Origin: Corynebacterium sp. BD556
Lineage (GTDB): Bacteria; Actinomycetota; Actinomycetes; Mycobacteriales; Mycobacteriaceae
Assembly: GCF_038452275.1 (NCBI RefSeq)
Contig: NZ_CP141643.1
Location: 2,232,001 to 2,296,000, forward strand
DNA length: 64,000 nt
Direction: 5' to 3'
This document shows positions 27,601 through 34,832 of this stretch, one piece after another. Both the position numbers and the translations under genes were made by a program. Each line of letters starts with the position of its first letter. The stretch's first letter is position 1. Under the pieces are notes generated by a model. That model was not told the DNA's origin. It worked only from the letters and a program-made list of their open reading frames with translations, and searched no databases.

Positions 27601-28230
27601 GAATCGGGGCACCTTCTGGCCATCGGCACCGGCGGTTGCGGCAAATCCACCCTCATCGCCACAGTCCTAGCCTCCGTGGAGCGATTGCCGCGTGAGGATG
27701 CACGGCTGGTCATCGTCGATCCGCGCCGGGCGCACCTCGGCCGCGTGAGCGAGGACATGGTGGCGGCCTATGCAGGATCGGCCACGGCAGCCCAAGAAGC
27801 TTTGGCCGCCGCCGCAACCACACTCAATCAGCGCCTTCCCGGCCCGGACGTCACCGCGGGTGAGCTGGCAAAGCGTTCGTGGTGGACAGGCCCGGAAATC
27901 TGGGTGGTCATCGACGATCTTGACCTTATCGACGACTCTGCGCTGCGCGCCTTAGTGCCGCTTCTGCCGCACGCGCGTGATGTCGGTTTGCACATCGTGG
28001 CCGCACGCAAATTCGGCGGCGTCGCCCGCGCCATGTTCAGCGGGTTCCTCTCCACGTTCAAAGACCTCACCCCGGAGGTCGTGCTTTTCGACGCCACCCG
28101 CGACGAAGGCCCCATCTTCGGCGTTAAACCCTCCCCGCAGGATCCCGGGCGTGCCACCTTGATCCGCCACAACGGTGTCGTTGGTCCGCTGCAGGTCGCC
28201 GCCACCTACGAGGAAGGAGCCGGGCTGTGA
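24607..28230 (+). CDS. eccC: ESX-4 type VII secretion ATPase EccC
   Basis: The product is 1207 residues. Two N-terminal membrane helices (about 45-67 and 75-92) are followed by three FtsK/SpoIIIE-type ATPase domains, with Walker A sites GATGSGKSE (~426), GGPQSGKTM (~763) and GTGGCGKST (~1007). EccC recognises and powers export of WXG100 substrates; here EccCa and EccCb are fused. The GTG at 24607 was chosen because GAGGGGG lies eight bases upstream and the resulting N-terminus (LPTGSIEAEAVPE) matches the family. The frame is open back to 24301, but that would overlap eccD. The last bases overlap the next gene (GTGA). Confidence 0.92.
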   Translation: MLGTDHNAVLAPLPEPSADPAPPLPTGSIEAEAVPEAHKPPPQPLIKVLLPVVMLSTVGVVVAIMILSGRRMSPMMLLFPLMMVFSVAMMFNPGEKTSDIDETRRVFLRHLDALMTKARRNGDKQREHAVHFHPDPKQLVAAMPTTRVWERSADSSRAGEVRLGVGAGALCTPVEVPDPGSPEDLDPVCAVSLRRAVAAVSTVAGMPIIVQLAAFPSVVLAGPSALVVARCIVVQLAFFHGPETIGLINRHPDPSLAFTKWLPHTRNPEAASLTVALCGAAGAHAALAETDIDCVIVIDEDTDYFVDEGAFHLICDHEIHARTEAGEELLGVPDLIPEAEAGLIARRLAFYRRPADASGSGGEGLLAMLGIDDIDQLDSHTMWTGRAGTRQRLAVPVGVTPAKSPVYLDLKEAAHGGMGPHGLCIGATGSGKSEFLRTLVVALAATHSPEELNLVLVDFKGGATFLGCEGLPHTSAVITNLEEEAVLVERMYDAISGELNRRQELLRTAGNFANVTDYASARAANPHELAPLPSLLIVVDEFSELLSHHPHFADLFVAVGRLGRSLGVHLLLASQRLEEGRLRGLDSHLSYRIGLRTFSAAESRQVLGVPDAHELPNEPGSGYLKAGPGEMIRFRAAYVSGPLVRVVDKRRTSKARAVRLFTGWADEAALAAVDHVVEETVDESTTVLNVIVEAARDTALTRGQKAHTVWLPPLPEQIELATVCENMGAMRAVVGVTDEPYFQRQDNLVLDLTRAGGHVAIVGGPQSGKTMALRTLVASLAATHKPRQVAFYIIDCGAGSLVELEMLPHVAGVGVKDNEERIRRIIDEVAGHVADPTRRASEHIVVVIDGWQTLADPDSPFADLREKVVRIASEGPSASVHLVLTSQRWSAIRANVRDLIGNRVELKLTEPHDSLIDRKAQASVPDAPGRGLSPEGTPMLLAATYTQDLAHIAASTQEPAVPQLKVLPRHIDAGPLLAAHPGQVILGEGGAELSVQLLESGHLLAIGTGGCGKSTLIATVLASVERLPREDARLVIVDPRRAHLGRVSEDMVAAYAGSATAAQEALAAAATTLNQRLPGPDVTAGELAKRSWWTGPEIWVVIDDLDLIDDSALRALVPLLPHARDVGLHIVAARKFGGVARAMFSGFLSTFKDLTPEVVLFDATRDEGPIFGVKPSPQDPGRATLIRHNGVVGPLQVAATYEEGAGL

Positions 28231-29180
28231 GCACTCCCGCCTTGTCGTCGGAGCCCGTTTTGATAATTTCCGTCAACGATTCCGGGGTGGTTTTTTCCGG
28301 AGCTTCGAACGTCTACCGCTACGACCAACCCAGCATGGCCGAGGTGGCAAGCCACGTTCGCAGTGTCATTGGGGATAACCCGGCTGGCGTGGTGGTGCAC
28401 GTGGTGGCACCCGACAACAAAATCAACGAGTTGGAGCGGGCTCTGTCGGGGTACGACGTCACCTTGACCACCGAACATCCCGGCGAGGCGGAGGCGCAAC
28501 CGAGTGAGCCGACCGAATTGCTGCGCATCGCCCGGCCCCCAGCCGACAAACACCAGCACGCGAGCCGGTCGCCCAGCAAAGACTTGTGGATTATAGCGGG
28601 CGCGGTTGTTGCTGTTGCGGGGATGGTCACCGCGGCCGTGTGGCTGACATTGGGGGTAGGCGCACAAGACAACGAGGTGGCTGTTGCTCAGGACACGTCC
28701 GCGCCCAGCAGTGGTGTTCCCAGCAGTGTTGTTCCCAGCCCTACGACCTCACTGGTGAGCCCGCCCGGGGTGGTGGTGGAGCGCGGCGGGCTGCGCGTGG
28801 AGTTGCCCACCGGGTACACGGTTGAACCTGACAACGACATGTGGCGCGCAACAGGCGAGGATCCGAACCTCCGAATCCAAATCGCGGTGGAAAACCTTCA
28901 TCCTTTGACCCCGCAACAGATGGTGGATCAGGTTGTGGCCGACATCGACGCTGATCCGGAGGTCGAACTGCTCAGCCAGGAGGCCGAGGTGATTTACTAT
29001 GAGCAAACCGCGCTGGATGGATCGCGGTCTCATTGGAAGACGTGGGCCGATGGGGGTCGGCAACTATTTGTTGGCTGCCACTTTCGCTGGGAGCCGACCA
29101 CCGCGCAACGGGCTACCTGCCGCGTGGTGATGGACAGCGCCAGTTTCGACGCCGAAGGCCTGCAGGACGAAAGCTTCTAA
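28227..29180 (+). CDS. Type VII secretion-associated protein, Rv3446c family
   Basis: The product is 317 residues. It has a cytoplasmic N-terminal domain (LIISVNDSGVVFSGASNV), one membrane helix (IIAGAVVAVAGMVTAAVWLT, about residues 122-141) and an extracytoplasmic domain (LRVELPTGYTVEPDNDMW). The arrangement and its place between eccC and the WXG100 genes match Rv3446c of M. tuberculosis ESX-4. The GTG start overlaps the eccC stop by four bases, so they are probably translationally coupled. The biochemical role is unknown. Confidence 0.85.
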   Translation: MSTPALSSEPVLIISVNDSGVVFSGASNVYRYDQPSMAEVASHVRSVIGDNPAGVVVHVVAPDNKINELERALSGYDVTLTTEHPGEAEAQPSEPTELLRIARPPADKHQHASRSPSKDLWIIAGAVVAVAGMVTAAVWLTLGVGAQDNEVAVAQDTSAPSSGVPSSVVPSPTTSLVSPPGVVVERGGLRVELPTGYTVEPDNDMWRATGEDPNLRIQIAVENLHPLTPQQMVDQVVADIDADPEVELLSQEAEVIYYEQTALDGSRSHWKTWADGGRQLFVGCHFRWEPTTAQRATCRVVMDSASFDAEGLQDESF

Positions 29181-29335
29181 AGATTTTTCCCGCCGAGGGA
29201 ACCAAAGGGCACAAAAAGCAGTCCAATACGAATGTGAGGCGTTCGCACCGGATGACAACCCGGCGCGCACCTCCAAGACTTCCCGGCCACGGGGAGGATG
29301 GATCCGCAAAAAACAACCAAAGGGGGACTCCCGCA

Positions 29336-29647
29336 ATGGGACAGTTCAAGACAGAAGCCGATGTGATGCGCTCGGCCGCCGAGCGTGTCGACGAGACCAA
29401 CAGTAACGTCCAGATCGAAGCTGATCGCGTCCAGCAGGTCGCCGAGTCGACCCGCGCTTTTTGGAGTGGTCAGGCGCAGCGCAGCTTCGATGAGTTGATG
29501 GTGCGCTACGACGACGCGCAGCGCCGCCTGGCGGAAGCTTTGGGGGCTATCGCTTCCAACATCCGTGACAACGCCCGCCACTTCGAGGACACCGATGCCG
29601 CCAACACCTCCGACATCACATCGGTCGGTGCCGGACTGCCCTTGTAG
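29336..29647 (+). CDS. WXG100 protein (EsxU/CFP-10-like)
   Basis: The product is 103 residues. It is all-helical, with the hairpin turn motif W-S-G in RAFWSGQAQRSFDEL near residue 42. By position it corresponds to esxU of M. tuberculosis ESX-4. It would form a heterodimer with the next protein and be exported by EccC. AGGGGG precedes the ATG at 29336. No Y-x-x-x-D/E export motif is visible in its C-terminus, which ends SVGAGLPL. Confidence 0.88.
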   Translation: MGQFKTEADVMRSAAERVDETNSNVQIEADRVQQVAESTRAFWSGQAQRSFDELMVRYDDAQRRLAEALGAIASNIRDNARHFEDTDAANTSDITSVGAGLPL

Positions 29648-29685
29648 AACCTAGCCCAGCGAAGCACACAGCGAAAGGACACAAC

Positions 29686-29970
29686 ATGGAAATCAAGTAC
29701 GGCTTTGGGCAGCTCTCCGGTGCTGCCCAAGACATGGAAAGCGCTGCGGCTAACATCGCAGGTCAACTCAATGACCTCAAAGCGATGCTGCAGCCGATGG
29801 TGGCCACCTGGGAGGGTGACGCCGCCGAAGCATACAACGTCCACCAGCGCAAGTGGGATCAGGCTGCAGAGGACCTCAACACCATCCTGCGTACTATCGC
29901 CACCACGGTAGAAGAAGGAAACAGCCGTATGCAGGCCGTCAACTCGGCCGCCGCTGCAAGCTGGGGGTAG
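29686..29970 (+). CDS. WXG100 protein (EsxT/ESAT-6-like)
   Basis: The product is 94 residues with the W-E-G turn in VATWEGDAAEAYNVHQRKW, two predicted helices, and a short tail ending AAAASWG. It is the likely partner of the preceding WXG100 protein and corresponds to esxT by position. GAAAGG lies before the ATG. No Y-x-x-x-D/E motif was seen. It is the last gene of the eccC operon; a terminator lies about 160 bp downstream. Confidence 0.9.
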   Translation: MEIKYGFGQLSGAAQDMESAAANIAGQLNDLKAMLQPMVATWEGDAAEAYNVHQRKWDQAAEDLNTILRTIATTVEEGNSRMQAVNSAAAASWG

Positions 29971-30127
29971 AAGCCTAACCCGGCGCGCGGGGGCCGCATT
30001 AACAGGGGGAGCGGACAAGGCGCTCGCGTGACGGGTGTGTGTCGGCGGGTGCTAAGGGGCACGCAGTTGGGGGACCGTGCAACTTACAGCATCCGCCACA
30101 ATATGGGGATCAATTTGATCGAAGCGT

Positions 30128-30177
30128 CCCGCCAGGCTCCACAACGAGGGAGCTGGCGGGCTGCTTTCGCATTTTTT
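30128..30177 (+). terminator. Intrinsic terminator of the ESX-4 eccC-esx operon
   Basis: CCCGCCAG (30128-30135) pairs with CTGGCGGG (30153-30160) and inner CTCC pairs with GGAG. The stem is followed by a T-rich stretch ending in TTTTTT. Confidence 0.75.
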
Positions 30178-30204
30178 GGAGATAGTTCGCACGTGCCGTA
30201 GGCT
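30176..30204 (+). promoter_or_regulatory. rplM-rpsI promoter
   Basis: TTGGAG (30176-30181), a 17-bp spacer and TAGGCT (30199-30204). The -35 overlaps the T-tail of the upstream terminator. The leader is about 120 nt. Confidence 0.65.
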
Positions 30205-30242
30205 TATGGGCCTGTGTGTTTTGGCGCTTTCGGGCGCACACT

Positions 30243-30274
30243 TTTCGTCGGGTCCCCACCGGCCGCCGACGAAA
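30243..30274 (+). promoter_or_regulatory. Hairpin in the rplM leader
   Basis: A perfect nine-base stem, TTTCGTCGG (30243-30251) with CCGACGAAA (30266-30274), sits in the untranslated leader about 60 nt before the rplM ATG. It could be an autoregulatory site for L13 or S9, by analogy with L13 leaders in other phyla; this is inference. Confidence 0.45.
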
Positions 30275-30332
30275 TACGGGAAACGCGCGTTTTTGGCCGG
30301 CAGCTTTCTAGACAGACTTGAAGGAGTCATTT

Positions 30333-30776
30333 ATGTCTACTTACCACCCGAAAAGCGGTGACATTACCCGCAAGTGGTACGTCATCGACGCCACCGACGT
30401 GGTGCTGGGCAAGCTTGCTTCCACCGTGGCTGATTTGCTGCGCGGCAAGCACAAGCCGCAGTTTGCGCCGAACGTCGACACTGGTGACCATGTCATAGTC
30501 ATCAACGCTGACAAGGTCCACATCTCGTCCAACAAGCGTGATCGTGAGATGCGCTACCGCCACTCCGGTTACCCGGGTGGTCTGAAGTCCATGACCCTGG
30601 GTCGCGCCCTAGATGAGCGGCCGGATCGCGTCATCGAGGAAGCAGTGCGCGGCATGATGCCGCACAACCGCCTTTCCCGCCAGTCCATCAAGAAGCTTCA
30701 CGTCTTCGTCGGCTCCGAGCACCCCTACGCGGGTCAGAAGCCGGAAACCTTCGAGTTTAAGCAGGTGGCACAGTAA
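30333..30776 (+). CDS. rplM: 50S ribosomal protein L13
   Basis: The product is 147 residues, starting [20 protein letters not shown]. It has the L13 motifs [18 protein letters not shown] and [12 protein letters not shown]. It is an early 50S assembly protein. The ATG at 30333 matches the family N-terminus; the one at 30318 overlaps the Shine-Dalgarno region (GAAGGAG). The stop overlaps the rpsI ATG (TAATG). Confidence 0.97.
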   Translation: MSTYHPKSGDITRKWYVIDATDVVLGKLASTVADLLRGKHKPQFAPNVDTGDHVIVINADKVHISSNKRDREMRYRHSGYPGGLKSMTLGRALDERPDRVIEEAVRGMMPHNRLSRQSIKKLHVFVGSEHPYAGQKPETFEFKQVAQ

Positions 30777-31324
30777 TGACTGAACCGAACAACTTCGCAG
30801 AAGAAAACCTCGCCGCAGTGACTGACATCGACGCAGCCACCGCCGCCACCGAGGAGTTCAACTACACCATCGGTGACGCCGTTGCTCCCGAGGTCGAGGC
30901 TGAATCGGACGCGGCTGTCGAGCCGGTTTCGCTGCACGAAGGCCCGATCCAAACCGTTGGTCGCCGTAAGCGCGCTATTGCCCGCGTCACCATGACCGAG
31001 GGCGATGGCACCATCACCATCAACGGCCGCGAGTTTGAGGAGTACTTCCCGAACAAGCTGCACCAGCAGGACATCTTGACCCCGTTGACGCTGCTTGAGC
31101 GTGAAGGCCAGTTCAACATCAAGGCCACCATCCACGGTGGCGGCCCGACGGGTCAGTCCGGTGCCCTGCGCCTGGCCATTGCCCGTGCGCTGAACCTCTA
31201 CAACCCGGCTGAGCGCCCGACGTTGAAGAAGGCTGGCCTGCTTACCCGTGACGCTCGTGCTGTCGAGCGCAAGAAGGCCGGTCTGCACAAGGCCCGCCGC
31301 GCTCCGCAGTACTCTAAGCGCTAA
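30776..31324 (+). CDS. rpsI: 30S ribosomal protein S9
   Basis: The product is 182 residues. An acidic N-terminal extension of about 50 residues precedes the S9 core ([18 protein letters not shown]). It ends in APQYSKR, whose terminal Arg contacts P-site tRNA. It is translationally coupled to rplM by a one-base overlap. Confidence 0.97.
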   Translation: MTEPNNFAEENLAAVTDIDAATAATEEFNYTIGDAVAPEVEAESDAAVEPVSLHEGPIQTVGRRKRAIARVTMTEGDGTITINGREFEEYFPNKLHQQDILTPLTLLEREGQFNIKATIHGGGPTGQSGALRLAIARALNLYNPAERPTLKKAGLLTRDARAVERKKAGLHKARRAPQYSKR

Positions 31325-31347
31325 ACCGCTGTGTGCTTTGGGCACAC

Positions 31348-31390
31348 AAGCCGCTTCGTTGGGTGCCAACGAGGCGGCTTTCGCCGTTTT
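31348..31390 (+). terminator. Intrinsic terminator after rpsI
   Basis: AAGCCGCTTCGTTGG (31348-31362) pairs with CCAACGAGGCGGCTT (31366-31380) with one mismatch and a three-base loop, followed by a weak T-rich tail ending GTTTT. Confidence 0.85.
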
Positions 31391-31412
31391 CTGGGGGTGA
31401 GCGGGGCTAGGG

Positions 31413-31418
31413 CATAAT
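31413..31418 (+). promoter_or_regulatory. -10 element placing glmM as leaderless
   Basis: CATAAT ends seven bases before the glmM ATG at 31426. The intervening TGGGCAC has no good Shine-Dalgarno. Confidence 0.5.
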
Positions 31419-31425
31419 TGGGCAC

Positions 31426-32769
31426 ATGACTCGATTGTTTGGAACAGACGGTGTTCGCGGCCTCGCCAACGAGGTACTCACCGCCCCGCTCGCTTTGAAA
31501 CTGGGTGCGGCCGCCGCGGTGGTGCTCACCGAGAAGACGGGGACGGGCAGACGGCGTCCGACGGCGCTGATCGGCCGGGATCCGCGTGTCTCCGGTGAGA
31601 TGTTGGCTGCGGCAATGGCGGCTGGGATGGCGTCGAAAGGCGTTGATGTGTTGCGAGTCGGCGTCATTCCCACCCCGGGGCTGGCCTTTTTGACGGATGA
31701 CTACGGCGCCGACATCGGCGTGATGATCTCCGCATCGCACAACCCGATGCCAGACAACGGCATCAAGTTCTTTTCTGCTGGCGGCAAGAAACTTCCCGAC
31801 GATGTTGAGGACCGCATCGAGCAAGCCATGCTCGACCTTGACGAGGCTGGTCCGACTGGCGCAGCCATCGGGCGCGTCATTGAGGAGGCCCCGGATGCCC
31901 AGGAGCGCTACCTTACCCATCTGCGGGAGGCTGTGAGCACGGATCTGAGCGGCATCAAGGTTGTTGTTGACTGCGCCAACGGCGCCGCTTTCGAGGTGGC
32001 GCCGAAGGCTTATAGTGCTGCTGGTGCTGAGGTGGTGGCGATCTATAACGAGCCGAACGCTTTCAACATTAATGACGGTTCCGGCTCGACACATATGGAC
32101 AAGATTCAGGCTGCCGTTATCGAGCACGGCGCCGATCTCGGTCTGGCCCACGACGGTGACGCGGATCGCTGCCTCGCTGTGGATGCTGAGGGCAACATCG
32201 TCGACGGCGATCAGATCATGGCGATTTTGGCCACCGCGATGAAAGAAAAGACCAGCCTGCACGCCAACACGCTTGTCGCCACCGTGATGAGCAACTTGGG
32301 TTTGAAGCTGGCCATGCAGCGCGAGGGCATCGAGATGAAAGAAACTCAGGTGGGCGACCGTTACGTGCTTGAGGAGATCGGCCGCGGCGACTATTCCTTG
32401 GGCGGCGAGCAGTCGGGCCATATTGTTGTGCCGGCCCACGCCACGACCGGCGACGGCACTTTGACGGGTTTGATGCTGATGGCCCGCATGGCGGAGACTG
32501 GCAAGTCCTTAGGTGAGCTTGCGCAGGTCATGCAGGTGCTGCCTCAGGTGCTCATTAACGTTCCGGTGTCGAATAAGGCGCTGATCCTCTCAGATGAGTC
32601 CGTGTGTGGTGCGAAGGAGGCGGCGGAAGCCGAACTTGGTGGCACGGGTCGGGTCCTTCTGCGCCCCTCCGGCACGGAGGAGTTGTTCCGTGTGATGGTG
32701 GAAGCGTCCGACGAGGAGGTTGCCCGTAAGGTGGCTGGTCGCCTCGCGGCTGTCGTCGCTGCGGTGTAG
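31426..32769 (+). CDS. glmM: Phosphoglucosamine mutase
   Basis: The product is 447 residues. The phosphoserine motif [16 protein letters not shown] is near residue 105, the metal-binding loop is [13 protein letters not shown], the sugar-binding loop is GGEQSGH, and the phosphate-binding end is [14 protein letters not shown]. It converts glucosamine-6-phosphate to glucosamine-1-phosphate for UDP-GlcNAc and peptidoglycan synthesis. glmS, which makes its substrate, lies 3 kb downstream. A leaderless start is likely. Confidence 0.97.
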   Translation: MTRLFGTDGVRGLANEVLTAPLALKLGAAAAVVLTEKTGTGRRRPTALIGRDPRVSGEMLAAAMAAGMASKGVDVLRVGVIPTPGLAFLTDDYGADIGVMISASHNPMPDNGIKFFSAGGKKLPDDVEDRIEQAMLDLDEAGPTGAAIGRVIEEAPDAQERYLTHLREAVSTDLSGIKVVVDCANGAAFEVAPKAYSAAGAEVVAIYNEPNAFNINDGSGSTHMDKIQAAVIEHGADLGLAHDGDADRCLAVDAEGNIVDGDQIMAILATAMKEKTSLHANTLVATVMSNLGLKLAMQREGIEMKETQVGDRYVLEEIGRGDYSLGGEQSGHIVVPAHATTGDGTLTGLMLMARMAETGKSLGELAQVMQVLPQVLINVPVSNKALILSDESVCGAKEAAEAELGGTGRVLLRPSGTEELFRVMVEASDEEVARKVAGRLAAVVAAV

Positions 32770-32926
32770 ATTGGCGCCAGATACACCTAGCGATCGGCGG
32801 ATGCGCAAAAAACTTTTCCCGGGGGGAGGGAACCGCGCGCCTTCGGCGGCAGTCTAATTAAGGTGTAATGACTAATTTGGGGGAGGGCGCGTTGCGCCTT
32901 CCGGGGCAGTTTTTGGGGGGATTCAA

Positions 32927-33235
32927 GTGGGCGTTTCACTGAACGTGGACCCGTCTGCGATGCGTCGGCATTTGCGGGCCGCGATCGAACAACACGAGAA
33001 ACTCATCGGGCAATTTGAGGCCAACCAGCCCGATGTTCCGGTGCATGCGGTGGGGGAGGGTTTTACCGCCCACACTGCCGAGCTTGCCGCAGCGATGGGT
33101 GGGGTGCACCAGAAAACTGTTCATTTTTTGCGCAACAGGGTTGAGGCGTGGCAGCAGATACTTTCGCTTGTCGACGCTATCGACAACCACGACTCTGTCA
33201 ACGCCGCCGAGTTGGGTGGGCGGGGGACACGATGA
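32927..33235 (+). CDS. EspC/WXG100-like small helical protein
   Basis: The product is 102 residues from the GTG at 32927, behind a GGGGGG Shine-Dalgarno. It opens VGVSLNVDPSAMRRHLRAAI, the start of a long helix like EspC-type (DUF2580) proteins, which are ESX-exported partners, and a second helix contains Trp (RVEAWQQILSLV). It contains no tyrosine, so the Y-x-x-x-D/E signal is absent. By position it corresponds to Rv3440c, downstream of glmM. Its stop overlaps the next start (ATGA). An ESX-4 link is inference. Confidence 0.6.
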   Translation: MGVSLNVDPSAMRRHLRAAIEQHEKLIGQFEANQPDVPVHAVGEGFTAHTAELAAAMGGVHQKTVHFLRNRVEAWQQILSLVDAIDNHDSVNAAELGGRGTR

Positions 33236-34587
33236 ACGGGGTTGTGGAGAAGCTTTCCCGCTTAGCCACGGAGGCCAATGCTCTGCCCCAGGCCAGTGCT
33301 GCCCAGGTGGCGCATATTAACGAGTTGACGGCGCAGATCGCGCAGGAGTACACAAAAACTGCCGGGATGGACCTGGATTATTTGCGTGCTGGGGCTGACG
33401 CTTTGGTGTTGGGCAGAGGTCGGAGTTCACCTTTGATCGAATTCGGCAAATCCGTGTTCGAGGAGGTCTTGGTGGACTTCATTGCGTTCGGCTTTTCCAG
33501 CCTTGCGCCGCGGATCCGGGGATGGCTCGATGATATCGGTATCGGCCCAGATGAAAGGGCACGGCAGGAGGAACAGTCGCGGCAGGGAGAGGAAACCGAC
33601 GAGTTGTGCCGGGCAGTGGAGGAGTGCTGCGCAGCCATCGAGGAGATCACCAGTGTTTCTGATTCCTCCACTAACATTCTCCTCGACCTGATTATGATGC
33701 CTTTGATGATTGCCCGCATCCACCCGGGCGTAAGGATCGCGGGCCTTGTCCTTGATTTGGCCGCTGAGGGGCTGGCCCAGGTCAAATCGACAACTAAGGA
33801 CCGCAACAGCGCGATTGAAGCCTGTTTGGCGGCGTGTACTGAGCGCTGCAATACCGTTCAGGAAAAACAACCTGCGCCGGTGGCGCAGTTCGAGTGCCCG
33901 CCCGTTGCCTCGGAGCAAGGGGGCAGTGGGGAAGAACACCACCAACGCGTTGATTCTGTGGTGCCGCCAGCGACACAGCCCGCGGCGGTGGAGCCATCTG
34001 AAGCACCGGAGGTTCCAGGGCAGGGGAGTTTCGCTGCGTCTTCTGCGCCGCCTGCGCCTCCGCTTGAGGTGCCGCTTCCGAGCGGCAACCCAGTTGCAGA
34101 CGGAGGTGCTGTCTCGTCGGCTACCTCACCTATGGCGCCGTGCAACCTGCAGGCGTCGCAGGTTCTTCTCCCCGAGCCACTCTCGCCTGAGGGCACTGCT
34201 TGGGCCATTGCGGTTGCAGGAACCATTAGTGCGATCGGTGCGGCCGCCGTCATGGGTGGAATTGATGTGTTGCTTCAATGTGTGGAGGCCGCCGAAACTG
34301 CATGTTCCGCACCTCAGCCGCAGCCGGAGCGCACTGAAGCCGAACCTGTGGACCTTCCGGGGCCTCCGCTGGCCGAGGGCACGTTGCCGCCGCCGCCGCA
34401 GCTAGCGGAGGTGGCGCAACCGCAGGCAGCCACTGAGAAGGCAGCCATGCACGCTGCGACGGATACCCTGCAGATCCAGCCCAGACTTGACCCAGAGATC
34501 GTAGAGAACCCAAAAGGCCCGGAGCGAGCAGTGCAGCCGGAGGACCCGGGTCTTAGCGCCCGCATTAAAAAGACAGGTGAATGGTGA
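33232..34587 (+). CDS. Ala/Pro-rich protein, Rv3439c-like
   Basis: The product is 451 residues from the ATG at 33232, which overlaps the previous stop. The N-terminal ~210 residues are helical with hydrophobic stretches (FIAFGFSSLAPRIRGWLDD, LIMMPLMIARIHPG) and paired cysteines (ELCRAVEECCA, IEACLAACTERC). A Pro-rich linker follows, then a helix that could span a membrane (WAIAVAGTISAIGAAAVMGG, from residue 324), then a second Pro-rich tail. Order and composition match Rv3439c. No enzymatic motif was recognised. A secreted or surface role with the EspC-like partner is plausible but unproven. Confidence 0.6.
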   Translation: MNGVVEKLSRLATEANALPQASAAQVAHINELTAQIAQEYTKTAGMDLDYLRAGADALVLGRGRSSPLIEFGKSVFEEVLVDFIAFGFSSLAPRIRGWLDDIGIGPDERARQEEQSRQGEETDELCRAVEECCAAIEEITSVSDSSTNILLDLIMMPLMIARIHPGVRIAGLVLDLAAEGLAQVKSTTKDRNSAIEACLAACTERCNTVQEKQPAPVAQFECPPVASEQGGSGEEHHQRVDSVVPPATQPAAVEPSEAPEVPGQGSFAASSAPPAPPLEVPLPSGNPVADGGAVSSATSPMAPCNLQASQVLLPEPLSPEGTAWAIAVAGTISAIGAAAVMGGIDVLLQCVEAAETACSAPQPQPERTEAEPVDLPGPPLAEGTLPPPPQLAEVAQPQAATEKAAMHAATDTLQIQPRLDPEIVENPKGPERAVQPEDPGLSARIKKTGEW

Positions 34588-34832
34588 TGGATTTTCTTGA
34601 GTTCGCGGAGCAATACAAAAGGCGCACCGCCAAACGCATGCTGGACTTCGAGGCGGCGATTAAAGAATCGCACCGCAAAATGGAAATCATGGGGCGCCAA
34701 CAGCAGCTTGCGCGAGAGCTGAACTTGCGCCCGCCCATGCCCGTGCCCAAAGGCGCTTACCGCCCACCACGCGGTGGGCGGGTACAAGGGGTGCTGCGCC
34801 GCGACAACCCAGGTGGGGCCGCTAGCGGATAG
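34587..34832 (+). CDS. Small basic protein downstream of the Rv3439c-like gene
   Basis: The product is 81 residues from the ATG at 34587 (MDFLEFAEQYKRRTAKRMLD), in TGATG overlap with the preceding stop, with AGGTGA six bases upstream. The first half is a charged amphipathic helix; the second half is Pro/Arg/Gly-rich (PPMPVPKGAYRPPRGGR). An ATG at 34581 in the same frame is possible. It ends 11 bp into the convergent hydrolase gene. Function unknown; the tight coupling suggests it works with the two upstream proteins. Confidence 0.55.
   Translation: MDFLEFAEQYKRRTAKRMLDFEAAIKESHRKMEIMGRQQQLARELNLRPPMPVPKGAYRPPRGGRVQGVLRRDNPGGAASG

Larger units (their letters stand above)
29971..30332. other. 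Intergenic region between the ESX-4 operon and rplM
   Basis: This 362-bp region contains a 13-bp palindrome GATCAATTTGATC (30108-30120), the ESX operon terminator (30128-30177), the rplM promoter (30176-30204) and a leader hairpin (30243-30274). I see no gene in it. Confidence 0.6.

Noticed and set aside
33148..33231. Longer start for the Ala/Pro-rich protein
   Set aside because: It would overlap the EspC-like gene by 88 bp; the ATG at 33232 overlaps the upstream stop in the usual coupled way.
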